This document shows positions 25,534 to 34,361 of a DNA stretch of 64,000 bases, piece by piece. Position 1 is the first letter of the stretch. Every line of letters begins with the position of its first letter. The notes under the pieces were generated by a model. That model made no database searches, was not told the origin of the DNA, and saw nothing but the letters and a program-made list of their open reading frames with translations. Origin of the DNA: Rhodoglobus sp. Lineage in GTDB: Bacteria; Actinomycetota; Actinomycetes; Actinomycetales; Microbacteriaceae. Position numbers and translations under genes: made by a program. The stretch lies in assembly GCA_025464445.1 (NCBI GenBank), contig JAODLY010000044.1:1-64000 (forward strand). Direction: 5' to 3'.

Positions 25534-27294
25534 TCAGGACTTCGCCGCGACCGGCCTTCTCTTCGCGACCGGTGCGGAAGTCGTTGTGCCCACAGTTCCG
25601 GCCGCCGCCCTCGCGAGCGACTCCTTGCGGGGCAGGATCTTGCCGGGATTGAAATTCTCGCCCGGGTCGGCGCTGGTCAGCAGGCCGGTCATGACCTTCA
25701 CGCCCTCCGACGAGATGTCTTCCGCGAGCCAGGGCGAGTGCTCGAGGCCGACGCCGTGGTGGTGCGAGATCGTCGCGTCGTTGTCGACGAACGCCTGCTG
25801 GATCGCGCGCTTGACGGTGTTGTACTCGCCGATGGGGTCTTTGCCGAATACGAACGCGAAGGTGAAGTACAGGCACGCGCCGGAGTGGTACGAGTGCGAC
25901 ATGTGGGACATGATCCATCCCTTGATGCCAATCTCGTCGAAGGCCTTGTTGGCCGCGGCGTAGACGGCCTCGTGCACGCCGACGAGCTTCGACCAGGGAG
26001 CCGCCGTCTCCGAGACATCCCCCGCAGCTCCCATGTCGAGCAGGAAGTCGCGCAGGTACGGGGTGTCGAACTTCTTCTGGTCGTACAGGATGCCCGGGCC
26101 CTTGCCCACGCCCATGCCGCCGTGCTTCTTGACGATGGCGTCGACGAGCGACTTCTGGCGCTTGGCGTGCGAGACGCTGCCCTCGTAGCCGATGAACGAC
26201 AGGCAGATGTCCTCCAGCGTCCAGCCCTTGGACTTCATAAGACCGGGCAGCACGGTTCCGGCGAGGAACTTGTCGAAGCCCTTGCGGTCTTTGCTCGTCG
26301 CGAGCGAGAAGCCCGTCTCCCGCGAATCGGAGATGCGGGTGATCGTGGGGGCTGCATCCGATTCGGCGATTGCCTGCATGGCGGCCATGCCCGCCTTCCA
26401 GTTCGGGAAGAAGTAGGCGTAGACGTCACGCTTGGCCGGAGTGCGGTGCACCTGCACGGTCACCTCAGTGATGACGCCGAGACGGCCCTCGCTGCCCAGG
26501 ATCATCTCGCGCACCGACGGCCCGCTCGACGTCGAAGGCAGCGGGCGAAGCACGAGCACCCCGCCAGGGCGCACCACCCGCAGGCCGCGCGCGATATCGG
26601 CGATGTCGCCGTACTTGTCCGACTGCATGCCGGAAGAGCGGGTGGCGACCCAGCCGCCGACAGTCGAGTGGGTGAAGCTGTCCGGGAAGTGGCCGATGGT
26701 CCAGCCCTTCGCGTTGAGCTGCTCCTCGAGGTCGGGGCCCTGGGCGCCGGCCTGGATGCGGGCGAGACCCGACTCGGTGTCGATGGCGATGACCTTGTGC
26801 AGCCGGCCGAGGTCCAGCGACACGATGGTGCGCTTCTCCTCGGGGATCGGCTCGAGGCTTCCGCCGATGTTCGAGCCGCCGCCGAACGGGATGATGACGG
26901 CGTTCGCCGCGATCGCGGCATCCACGATTCCCTGCACTTCGGCCTCGTCGGCCGGGTAGACGACCACGTCGGGGCTGCGCAGGATCGTGTTGCTGCGCAC
27001 CCGGATCAGGTCGCGGATGCTCTTGCCGTAGGTGTGGATGACGCGATCCATGTCGTCGACGGTGACGTAGCCTTCGCCGACAACGGCCGCGAGCGACTTC
27101 GTGAATGCCGCACTCGCGTTCGACTTCGGCACGTTCAGGTCGGCGAAGGACGGCTCACCGGCACGCTCCGCGGTGAGCAGGTCGAGGCCGACCGCGTACT
27201 GCACGAATGGCGCGAACCCCGGCTTGTCTTCGAAATGGAACCCGACGCCGTCGACTCCCCAGCCCCACCACTTCATATGCTTGACGGCAGTCAT
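25534..27294 (-). CDS. FAD-linked oxidase of the alkyldihydroxyacetonephosphate synthase family
   Basis: A 586-residue VAO-family flavoprotein. PFGGGSN (136-142) is the FAD pyrophosphate loop and HSTVGGWVATRSSG the second FAD block. The C-terminal half has YHSGACLYFTF and the triple-His ISHHHGVG (His511-513), both active-site features of eukaryotic ADPS, which swaps an acyl for a fatty alcohol on DHAP to make an ether bond. A Lys/Ala-rich tail ends the protein. The start overlaps the acyltransferase stop (ATGA). Related actinobacterial proteins lack proven ADPS activity, so the function is inferred from motifs and neighbours. Confidence 0.87.
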   Translation of the reverse strand: MTAVKHMKWWGWGVDGVGFHFEDKPGFAPFVQYAVGLDLLTAERAGEPSFADLNVPKSNASAAFTKSLAAVVGEGYVTVDDMDRVIHTYGKSIRDLIRVRSNTILRSPDVVVYPADEAEVQGIVDAAIAANAVIIPFGGGSNIGGSLEPIPEEKRTIVSLDLGRLHKVIAIDTESGLARIQAGAQGPDLEEQLNAKGWTIGHFPDSFTHSTVGGWVATRSSGMQSDKYGDIADIARGLRVVRPGGVLVLRPLPSTSSGPSVREMILGSEGRLGVITEVTVQVHRTPAKRDVYAYFFPNWKAGMAAMQAIAESDAAPTITRISDSRETGFSLATSKDRKGFDKFLAGTVLPGLMKSKGWTLEDICLSFIGYEGSVSHAKRQKSLVDAIVKKHGGMGVGKGPGILYDQKKFDTPYLRDFLLDMGAAGDVSETAAPWSKLVGVHEAVYAAANKAFDEIGIKGWIMSHMSHSYHSGACLYFTFAFVFGKDPIGEYNTVKRAIQQAFVDNDATISHHHGVGLEHSPWLAEDISSEGVKVMTGLLTSADPGENFNPGKILPRKESLARAAAGTVGTTTSAPVAKRRPVAAKS

Positions 27295-27989
27295 GTCGTT
27301 CCCTTCTGAGCGTGCACCGGCCGCGATGCCGGATCTACTGATGCGTGCAACCGCCTGACCTCATCGGTCAGTCGTCCCGAAAACTCGTCTGCCGTCTCCC
27401 CCGTCGCTGGGCTCATTGGCGAGCCAAAGACTATCGCGACAGGCAGTCTTCCGCGCTTGGGCCAGTTGACCCCGCGCGGCATCGCGAGGTTCGCCCCGAC
27501 GAGCGCGATCGGCAGGCATGGCACCCTGGTGGCGATCGAAAGCGCAGCGGCGCCGGGCTTGAAGCGGCCGATTACGCCGGTCTTCGAGCGACCGCCTTCC
27601 GGAAAGATCAACAGCGGCACTTTGCGCTCGAGCAGTGCGCGCGACGACCCGCTGCGCTTGCCCTCCGAATTGCGCTCGATCGCGAAGGCATTGAAGAACA
27701 ACGTCGTGAGCCATTTACGCCACCGCACGTCGAAGAAGTAGTCGGCGGCGGCTCCTGCGGCGAGAAACCGGGAGAGGCGGCGGGGAAGGCCCCCGATGAT
27801 GAGCGGGGCGTCGAGGTGGCTTGAGTGATTGGCCACGACGATGAACGGGGCGTCGAGCCCGGTGAGCTCATCGGTGCCGTGCACAGTCACCTTGACGAGT
27901 CGCCAGACGAGCGGCCTGAGCAGGCCACGCTGCGCCACGAAGCGCACGCCCGCGATCGTCGGGGACGTAAAGCGATCGACTTTTGTCAT
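27291..27989 (-). CDS. 1-acyl-glycerol-3-phosphate acyltransferase (PlsC) family protein
   Basis: A 232-residue acyltransferase. NHSSHLD (54-60) is the catalytic HX4D motif and FPEGGRS (129-135) the glycerol-phosphate binding motif; LPIALVG follows. It should transfer an acyl chain to lysophosphatidate or a related acceptor at the membrane. ATG at 27989 overlaps the SDR stop and its own stop overlaps the ADPS-like start, so SDR, acyltransferase and ADPS-like gene are translated as one coupled unit. It may acylate an alkyl- or acyl-DHAP-derived backbone. Confidence 0.9.
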   Translation of the reverse strand: MTKVDRFTSPTIAGVRFVAQRGLLRPLVWRLVKVTVHGTDELTGLDAPFIVVANHSSHLDAPLIIGGLPRRLSRFLAAGAAADYFFDVRWRKWLTTLFFNAFAIERNSEGKRSGSSRALLERKVPLLIFPEGGRSKTGVIGRFKPGAAALSIATRVPCLPIALVGANLAMPRGVNWPKRGRLPVAIVFGSPMSPATGETADEFSGRLTDEVRRLHASVDPASRPVHAQKGTT

Positions 27990-28807
27990 GGTTGTCCGTC
28001 GGCTTTCACGTGGTGTTCTGGCGCCTGGGTCGCTGGGGTTGCTTCGCCGCGGCTGGAGGAGATTCCAGCGGAGATCCAGCGGATTGTGCGCATCGGCAGG
28101 TGCCGGGCGAACCAACCGAGCACGCGGTAACGGACAGTGGGGACGGAAATCACCCGGCCGCGGGCGGCATCCCTGAGAGCGATGCGGGCGACGTCGTCGG
28201 GCTCGGTCCACAGCCAGCCCGGGATGGAGCTCCTGCGCACCCCGGCGCGCTCGTGCCATTCGGTGCGCACCCAACCGGGCAGCACCGCAGTGACCTTCAC
28301 TCCGGTCCCGCGCAGTTCGACCGCGAGCCCCTGGCTGTAGGCGGTGACCCAGGCCTTGATCGCGCCGTACGACCCGGTCGCGAGAAAGCTCTGCAGGCTC
28401 GAGATGTTGATGATCGTGCCGCCGCGTTGCCGCATTGCCCGCCCGGCCGCCCCGCCGAGCACGAGGATCGCGCGGCACATCACATCGAAGGCGCGCTCGT
28501 GCAGCGAAGCGTCCACGGCGGTGAGGGCGACCGGCACGGCGAAGCCGGCATTGTTCACGAGCATGTCGATCGGTCGTGCGGCGTCTTCGATCCGGGATGC
28601 CACGCGCGCGACATCCGCCCGGTCCGCGAGATCCGCGCGCAGCACTTCGACATCTATGCCCGACGCGGCATGCAACTCGGCGGCGACGCTCACGAGGCGG
28701 GACTGGTCACGGGCTACGAGCACCAGATCGTATCCGGCAGCGGCGAGTTGCCGGGCGAATGCGGCTCCGATGCCGGATGTGCCGCCCGTGATAAGAGCCG
28801 TTGCCAT
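27986..28807 (-). CDS. Short-chain dehydrogenase/reductase, membrane-associated type
   Basis: A classical SDR of 273 residues: TGGTSGIG (7-14), NNAG (85-88), catalytic Ser136/137, Tyr147 and Lys151. The C-terminal extension (VLGWFARHLPMRTIRWISAG) is amphipathic and could touch the membrane, as in lipid-active SDRs. It leads the coupled operon with PlsC and the ADPS-like gene. In animal peroxisomal ether-lipid synthesis the acyl/alkyl-DHAP reductase is also an SDR, so reduction of a keto-lipid is a reasonable hypothesis. Substrate unproven. Confidence 0.88.
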   Translation of the reverse strand: MATALITGGTSGIGAAFARQLAAAGYDLVLVARDQSRLVSVAAELHAASGIDVEVLRADLADRADVARVASRIEDAARPIDMLVNNAGFAVPVALTAVDASLHERAFDVMCRAILVLGGAAGRAMRQRGGTIINISSLQSFLATGSYGAIKAWVTAYSQGLAVELRGTGVKVTAVLPGWVRTEWHERAGVRRSSIPGWLWTEPDDVARIALRDAARGRVISVPTVRYRVLGWFARHLPMRTIRWISAGISSSRGEATPATQAPEHHVKADGQP

Positions 28808-28820
28808 GCTGGATACATTA

Positions 28821-28839
28821 CGCTACGGGCACCGTAGCG
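28821..28839. promoter_or_regulatory. Palindromic operator candidate in the divergent lipid-operon promoter
   Basis: CGCTACGG-GCA-CCGTAGCG is a perfect 8-bp inverted repeat with a 3-nt centre, 14 nt upstream of the SDR start and 53 nt before the ferritin-like gene. Its form resembles TetR-family sites. One bound regulator could control both operons. Confidence 0.6.
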
Positions 28840-28891
28840 ACGATTGGGTAGACTTTACCCTGACCCACTTCAGATCTCGGAGGTAATGCGG

Positions 28892-29710
28892 ATGCCCGAT
28901 CACAAAGAGGCATCCGCGCGCGGCGAAGCCGACCTCATGCACTTCCCAGCTCCCGGCTTCGACGTGCGCGAATATGCACGCAATGCCGCGGCCAGCCACA
29001 GGGACGACCTGGGCCTGGACACCTACCGCTCGAACCCGCTCGGGGCCGAAGCGCTACGAATCATCCGCTACCTGCAGGTCATCGAGCGCGCCACGATGAC
29101 CCACCTGCGCAGCGTGCTCGTGACCGCGACGCACAAGGATGCGCGCATCACCGCATTCCTCACCACCTGGGCCTTCGAGAAATACTGGATAGCCGACGCG
29201 TTCGAGCAGATCAGCCTCGCCCACCGGCCTGAGGGCACCGACGTCGACCGTGCGCCGTTCATCACCCCGAGCGAGCGGACGATCCGGGAATCGATAGTCG
29301 CGAACATCATCGGCGTGCCGATGATCGCCGTGCACATGACGCTCGGCACGATCGACACCTGGTTGAGCCAGGCCGCATACCGGCGTCTCATCGCGCTCGA
29401 GCCCAACGCGCAGCTGCAGAAGACGATCCAGACATTCCTCGCCCTCAAAGAGCGGCAGCTCGAGTTCTTCGAAGCGCAGTCGCGCTATCGGCTCACCGAG
29501 TCGAAGCAGGCGCGCGCGATCACGCGCAGGCGCCTGAAGAGAATCCCCTGGCCCATCGGTGCGAAAGCCGAACCGCGCGAGGAGACCCACTTCTTCTTCG
29601 AGCGACTGTTCGGCTCCGCACGTGACCTTGTCGCAGAGCTCGACGCCCGCATCGATACCCTGCCCGGACAGTCCGGGCTCTCACTCATCCGAAAGGCCGC
29701 CCACCAGTGA
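28892..29710 (+). CDS. Ferritin-like protein with degenerate diiron site
   Basis: A 272-residue helical protein homologous by eye to the ferritin-like protein encoded at 32087, sharing NPLxxxxLRxxRY and the WxxxxYW and RLxxSK stretches. In that paralogue six diiron ligands are intact; here only the first Glu (Glu65) remains and the others become Lys97, Ile100, Thr156, Lys186 and Gln189. It is probably catalytically dead and may serve as partner or scaffold. The ATG at 28892 has GGAGG eight bases upstream. Its stop overlaps the reductase GTG. Confidence 0.8.
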   Translation: MPDHKEASARGEADLMHFPAPGFDVREYARNAAASHRDDLGLDTYRSNPLGAEALRIIRYLQVIERATMTHLRSVLVTATHKDARITAFLTTWAFEKYWIADAFEQISLAHRPEGTDVDRAPFITPSERTIRESIVANIIGVPMIAVHMTLGTIDTWLSQAAYRRLIALEPNAQLQKTIQTFLALKERQLEFFEAQSRYRLTESKQARAITRRRLKRIPWPIGAKAEPREETHFFFERLFGSARDLVAELDARIDTLPGQSGLSLIRKAAHQ

Positions 29711-32097
29711 CGACCGAAGGCACCACAAAACCCCGCACCACGACCCGCAAGGTCGCTGTGGCAGGGATCCTGACCAACGAACATGTCTTTCTGACCGGCG
29801 GCACCGGGTTCGTGGGACAGGCGATCCTCGAGCGGCTGCTGTCGTCGCATCCCGGCACGCGTGTCACCCTGCTCGTGCGCGGCAAGGGCAGCCAGACCGG
29901 CCAGGCCAGGCTCGAGGGCCTGCTGCGCAAGCCGGTGTTCGCATCCTGGATCGAAAAACTCGGCGAAGACGAAGCCCGTCGCCAGTTCGCAAAACGCGTG
30001 ACTGCCCACGAGGGCAGCCTCGGGAATGTCGGGACGCTTCCGGACGACATCGACGTGGTCATCCACAGCGCGTCGACTGTGTCATTCGACCCGCCCATCG
30101 ATGAGGCGTTCGACACAAACGTGGGAGGAGCCCACGGCGTGTACGGGGCGCTCCTGGCCAGCAAGAGCGACCCGCACGTCGTACACATCTCCACGGCGTA
30201 CGTCGGCGGCATCCGCAAAGGCATCGCGCCCGAAGCATCCCTCACCCATGTCGTCGACTGGCGGGCGGAGTACGAGGCCGCGAAGTCGGCGCGGGCGCGG
30301 GTCGAGCTCGAGTCGCGCGAGCCGGAAGCACTGCGCGCCCAGCTGGACAAAGCGAAAGCCAGGCACGGCAAGACCGGGCCCCAGGCTGTCGCGCAGTTCG
30401 CGGAGACCGCCCGCACCGAGTGGGTGCGCGAGCGCCTCGTCGACCACGGTCGCACGCGCGCGGAGAGCCTCGGCTGGACGGACGTGTACACGCTCACCAA
30501 GGCGTTCGCGGAGCGCGCGGCGGAGGAGCTGTGGGCGCAGGCAGGTCACCGGCTGTCGATAGTGCGGCCCTCAATCATCGAGAGCTCGCTGCACCACCCG
30601 TTCCCCGGCTGGATCGACGGCTTCAAGGTCGCCGATCCGCTCATCATCGCGTATGGCCGCGGCCAACTGCCCGACTTCCCGGGCCTGCCCGACTCGATCC
30701 TCGACGTCATCCCCGTCGACTTCGTCGTCAACGCCGCCCTCGCCGTCGCCGCCCGCGACGCGAAACCGCGCGAGCCGAAATACTTCCAGGTCGTCTCCGG
30801 TGCAAGCAACCCGCTGCCGTTCCACCGCATGTACGAGAACGTCAACGCATACTTCACCAAAAACCCGCTGCCCGACGAAAAGGGCGACATCAAGGTGCCG
30901 CTTTGGCGCTTCCCCGGTGGCCAGAAGGTCGAGAAGGCGCTCGCCAAGCGGGAGCACCAGGCTGTGCGGGCGGAGAAGGTCATCCAGCGCCTGCCCACGA
31001 CAAAACGCACACGGGAATGGCTCGACACGATTTCCAAGGGCAAGCACGGCCTAACCCAGCTACGCGCTTTCACCGAGCTGTACCGCGCTTACGTGCAGAC
31101 CGAGATCATCTTCGATGACACCAACACCCGCGCCCTGCTCGCGTCACTGCCCAGGAGCGTGCAGGAGGTCGAAGGATTCGACGTCACCGAGATCGACTGG
31201 GAAGACTACTGGCAGAACGTCCACTTCCCCGCAGTCACAACACTCACCCGTGCCTTCGGCAAGCGGCCATCCGCCAAGGCCAGGGCGGCCAAGGTGTTGC
31301 CGGTGCGCAGTGACGTGCTCGCGATCTTCGACCTGGAGGGCACAGTGCTCGAGTCGAACCTCGTCAAGCAGTACCTGCAGCTCTGGGCGGCGACAGTCCC
31401 CCGCTCGAAGGTCGCCCACGACCTCGCAAACTTCTCGTTCTCGCTGCGCAAGTACCTGCGGGCAGAGCGCCGCGACCGCGGCGAGTTCATCCGCACGTTC
31501 ATGCGCCGCTACGAAGGTTTCCGGGTCAGCGAGATCGAGCGCCAGGTGCGCGGAGGATTCGGCCGCGCCATGATGCGCCGAGCGCTACCGGACGCCCTGC
31601 GCCGGGTGCAGGAGCACCGGGATGCCGGTCACCGCACGATCCTCGTAACCGGCACGATCGACCTCATGGTGCAGCCCTTCCTGCCGTTCTTCGACGAGGT
31701 GGTCGCCGGCCGCATGCACGAGCGCGACGGAGTGCTCACCGGCTTCCTCGCGGATCCCCCGCTCGTCGACGAGGCACGCGCGGCGTGGCTGCGCCACTAC
31801 GCGGACAAGAACGGCTTCAACCTCGAGCACTCCTACGGCTACGGCGACAGCCACGCCGACCTGGTCTGGCTCCAGCTCGTCGGCAACCCGAGCGCCGTCA
31901 ACCCCGACCTGAACCTGTACCGGCACGCGCGGGAAAAGCACTGGAACGTGCTTGACTGGAAGCGCCGCGGTGCTGCAAGCCGTGCCTCCGGGTCCCCCCG
32001 AGAAGAAAGCTCAACGCCCGAAACACCGAGCATCACGGAAGGAGTCGGACCTGCACCTGTGAAAAGAGTGCGGTCCGCGGCATCCCATGGCATTTGA
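29707..32097 (+). CDS. Fatty acyl reductase-like SDR fused to HAD-IB phosphatase domain
   Basis: A 796-residue fusion. Residues 25-370 are an extended SDR of the male-sterility/thioester-reductase type: TGGTGFVG (30-37), IHSASTVSFD, and YTLTK (Tyr261, Lys265). This class reduces acyl-CoA or acyl-ACP to fatty aldehyde or alcohol. Residues about 535-740 are a HAD-IB domain with IFDLEGT (second Asp of DxDGT replaced by Glu544), VTGT (647-650) and GDSHAD (713-718). A low-complexity tail follows. It is coupled to a ferritin-like gene on each side. Mycobacterial FAR-HAD proteins share this layout; product chain and role here are inferred. Confidence 0.87.
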   Translation: MTTEGTTKPRTTTRKVAVAGILTNEHVFLTGGTGFVGQAILERLLSSHPGTRVTLLVRGKGSQTGQARLEGLLRKPVFASWIEKLGEDEARRQFAKRVTAHEGSLGNVGTLPDDIDVVIHSASTVSFDPPIDEAFDTNVGGAHGVYGALLASKSDPHVVHISTAYVGGIRKGIAPEASLTHVVDWRAEYEAAKSARARVELESREPEALRAQLDKAKARHGKTGPQAVAQFAETARTEWVRERLVDHGRTRAESLGWTDVYTLTKAFAERAAEELWAQAGHRLSIVRPSIIESSLHHPFPGWIDGFKVADPLIIAYGRGQLPDFPGLPDSILDVIPVDFVVNAALAVAARDAKPREPKYFQVVSGASNPLPFHRMYENVNAYFTKNPLPDEKGDIKVPLWRFPGGQKVEKALAKREHQAVRAEKVIQRLPTTKRTREWLDTISKGKHGLTQLRAFTELYRAYVQTEIIFDDTNTRALLASLPRSVQEVEGFDVTEIDWEDYWQNVHFPAVTTLTRAFGKRPSAKARAAKVLPVRSDVLAIFDLEGTVLESNLVKQYLQLWAATVPRSKVAHDLANFSFSLRKYLRAERRDRGEFIRTFMRRYEGFRVSEIERQVRGGFGRAMMRRALPDALRRVQEHRDAGHRTILVTGTIDLMVQPFLPFFDEVVAGRMHERDGVLTGFLADPPLVDEARAAWLRHYADKNGFNLEHSYGYGDSHADLVWLQLVGNPSAVNPDLNLYRHAREKHWNVLDWKRRGAASRASGSPREESSTPETPSITEGVGPAPVKRVRSAASHGI

Positions 32098-32899
32098 TAT
32101 CGACAAGTACACGAGCACATCGAAGAAAGTCGTCTGGGGCGACCTGGACTTCGGGTCGTTCGAGACCAACCCGCTGCCGCAGTCCACGCTGCGCAGCCTG
32201 CGCTACATGGCCGATGTCGAGTACCACACCGTCTGCTACCTGCGCGACCTGCTCGTGACCCCCTCCCACAAGGAGGCGGATGTCAGCGCATTCATGACCA
32301 TGTGGAACCGCGAAGAGTTCTGGCACGGCGAGGCCCTCTCTGCTGTGCTCGCGGCGCACGGCGTCACCCTCGACTTCGACCAGCTCAAAGCCACACGCCT
32401 CAAGCTCGGCTGGAAAGACCGTCTCGACCCGATAAAGCAGTCGCTGCTGGGCAACATCGTGGGCAAAGACTTCATCGCCGTGCACATGATCTGGGGTGCC
32501 GCCAACGAGTGGTCTGCCGTCGCCGCATACAACAGGATGGCCGACCTCGAGCAGCACCCGGTGCTCGCCGAACTGCTCCGGCGCATCGCCAAACAGGAGG
32601 CGCGCCACGTCGCGTTCTACGCCACGCAGGCCCGCGACCGCCTCGCCAAGAGCAAGAAAGCCCAGGTGCTCGCACGTTTCGCGCTCAAGAACGCCTGGGG
32701 GCCGGTCGGCTCGTCCATCATGGAACCCGCTGAGGTCAACCACGTCATGGGCCACATCTTCGCCGGCGAAGAAGGGCTGCGTGAGATCCGCAAACTCGAC
32801 GAGCACATCTCCCGCATGCCCGGCCTCGATGGGCTCACGATCGTCGAGACCTCGATGAAGAAGTACGGCATCACCGCGGGAGCACCGCTCGCCGCCTAG
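32087..32899 (+). CDS. Ferritin-like diiron protein, acyl-ACP-desaturase-like fold
   Basis: A 270-residue helical protein with a complete set of diiron ligands in the order of soluble desaturases: Glu45, Glu77, His80 (EEFWH), Glu141, Glu171 and His174 (EARH). This predicts O2-dependent oxidation, possibly of a fatty acyl, aldehyde or ether-lipid chain. Start ATG lies inside the end of the reductase gene (11-nt overlap). Its degenerate paralogue opens the operon, hinting at a hetero-oligomer. Specific reaction unknown. Confidence 0.85.
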   Translation: MAFDIDKYTSTSKKVVWGDLDFGSFETNPLPQSTLRSLRYMADVEYHTVCYLRDLLVTPSHKEADVSAFMTMWNREEFWHGEALSAVLAAHGVTLDFDQLKATRLKLGWKDRLDPIKQSLLGNIVGKDFIAVHMIWGAANEWSAVAAYNRMADLEQHPVLAELLRRIAKQEARHVAFYATQARDRLAKSKKAQVLARFALKNAWGPVGSSIMEPAEVNHVMGHIFAGEEGLREIRKLDEHISRMPGLDGLTIVETSMKKYGITAGAPLAA

Positions 32900-32908
32900 C
32901 CGACCCCT

Positions 32909-33445
32909 CTACTGCTCGTAAGTCCCGACAAGGCGCCCGCGAGCCACGACGTGGCCTACCATCGACTCGATCGCGGCCTTCTGTGAACTCGTGTCGACAT
33001 CCGCGTCCACCGCGAACAGCATGAAACGGTAGTGGTGCGGGCCGTGTCCCGGAATCGGGCGCGGGCCGCGGTATCCCTCCCCCATGAAACCCCTGAGCAG
33101 GTGCACGCCGGTCGCGCCGCGAGCCAGGTCGCCCTCGGCGAGCGCCGTGGCATCCGGTGGCACTATCGCCATGGTGTGGATCAGCGGCCGGGCGAACGGC
33201 ACGTCGATGTCTTCAAGCACGAACACGAGGTGGCTGGCCGTGACGGGCACACCATTCCAGGCCAGTGCCGGCGAGACGTTCTCGCCCACTCCGCTGCCCG
33301 CGTGCTTCTTGGGGATGCTGCCACCCTCGTCGAACGACGGGCTCGCGAGCGTGATTCCCGCGTCTGACACAAGCTTTTCCCACACGCTGAGCGACCGGTC
33401 GGCCCTGCGGTTGCGCAAAAGGTGTCCGATGAACTCGAGGGCCAT
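32909..33445 (-). CDS. YbhB/YbcL (PEBP, Raf-kinase-inhibitor-like) family protein
   Basis: A 178-residue PEBP-fold protein: LASPSFDEGGSIPKKHA at 33-49, the NVSPALAWNGVP block, VLEDIDVPFARPLIHTMAI for the anion-binding pocket and PGHGPHHYRFMLFAVD at the end. No signal peptide. The bacterial family binds small anions or phospholipid head groups; physiological role is generally unclear. It converges with the lipid operon. Confidence 0.92.
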   Translation of the reverse strand: MALEFIGHLLRNRRADRSLSVWEKLVSDAGITLASPSFDEGGSIPKKHAGSGVGENVSPALAWNGVPVTASHLVFVLEDIDVPFARPLIHTMAIVPPDATALAEGDLARGATGVHLLRGFMGEGYRGPRPIPGHGPHHYRFMLFAVDADVDTSSQKAAIESMVGHVVARGRLVGTYEQ

Positions 33446-33595
33446 ACCGCAAGTCTAAAGAGCAATTCGAGCCGCAAACCCTACAGTTGCGGCATGACCT
33501 GTGATGCTCGCGATCGCGTTGCGATCGGCCGCGTCATAGCTGACCGTTTTCGCGGTCTCTCGTTGCAAGAGCACATCGCATTGGAGGCCGTGTAA

Positions 33596-33784
33596 ATGGA
33601 AACCAACCGTTGGACGAAACGCTTTCACGACGAGGATCGGGATGCCGAGCGCGCCGCCGCCAGGACGACCGACGTCATGGCGCGCATCCTCGAAGACCTG
33701 CGCATGCTCGACTCCGAAGAGCTGGGTCTCCGTACCCTCGGCCAGGCCGGCGCTCCCGAGATCTTCGCGAGCCGGGTCGGATAA
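33596..33784 (+). CDS. Hypothetical small charged protein (62 aa)
   Basis: No family recognised. TGGAGG eight bases before the ATG and a helical, charged sequence (RILEDLRMLDSEELGLRTL) argue for a genuine small gene. It lies in a run of short plus-strand genes. Confidence 0.6.
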   Translation: METNRWTKRFHDEDRDAERAAARTTDVMARILEDLRMLDSEELGLRTLGQAGAPEIFASRVG

Positions 33785-33820
33785 CCGCGGTCGAATAATG
33801 CACCGGCGTAGTCTCGTGAA

Positions 33821-34213
33821 ATGACGTACACCTTCGAGTTGTCAGACACGATCGAGGCTCCCGCGGAGCGAATCTACGACGCGTGGCTGTCGAGCGAAGG
33901 CCATGCCGCGATGACCGGCGGCGCGGCGCACATCGACGCGTCGATCGGTGGCGAGTACGACGCCTGGGACGGCTACATCACCGGCAAAACGCTTGAACTG
34001 GAGCCTGGCCGTCGCATCCTGCAGACTTGGCGCACGTCGGAATTCGCTCCGGATGACGCGGACTCGACTATCGAGGTGCTGTTCGAGCCATCCGAGGCCG
34101 GCACCGTCGTGACGATCCGACACTCCGGGGTGCCGGACGGCCAGCTCGCCTACGAAGAAAGCGGCTGGCGCGAGAACTACTTCGAGCCCATGCGGGACTA
34201 CTTCGAGAGCTGA
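33821..34213 (+). CDS. SRPBCC/AHSA1 (START-like) domain protein
   Basis: A 130-residue single-domain protein. The opening TIEAPAERIYDAWLSSEGHAAMTGG, central GGEYDAWDGYITGKTLELEPGRRILQTWR and final HSGVPDGQLAYEESGWRENYFEPMRDYF match the AHSA1 group. The fold makes a hydrophobic cavity for lipids or polyketides. No partner gene indicates a ligand. Confidence 0.9.
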   Translation: MTYTFELSDTIEAPAERIYDAWLSSEGHAAMTGGAAHIDASIGGEYDAWDGYITGKTLELEPGRRILQTWRTSEFAPDDADSTIEVLFEPSEAGTVVTIRHSGVPDGQLAYEESGWRENYFEPMRDYFES

Positions 34214-34361
34214 GGCCCGGGTCCTGCGGGCATAACGCACGTACCAGACCGTCATTACCCGCTCCGACAAGCGCTGGCAACCCGTCGATATCGAAGTACG
34301 ATCGGGCGTTGAGTGGAGGAAATGGAAAGGAGCCCCAAAGGATGCTGCAGGAGGTTGTCGC

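Noticed and set aside
25738-27309. Long plus-strand frame antisense to the ADPS-like gene.
   Set aside because: Typical GC-rich shadow with no motifs; the opposite strand has clear flavoprotein signatures.
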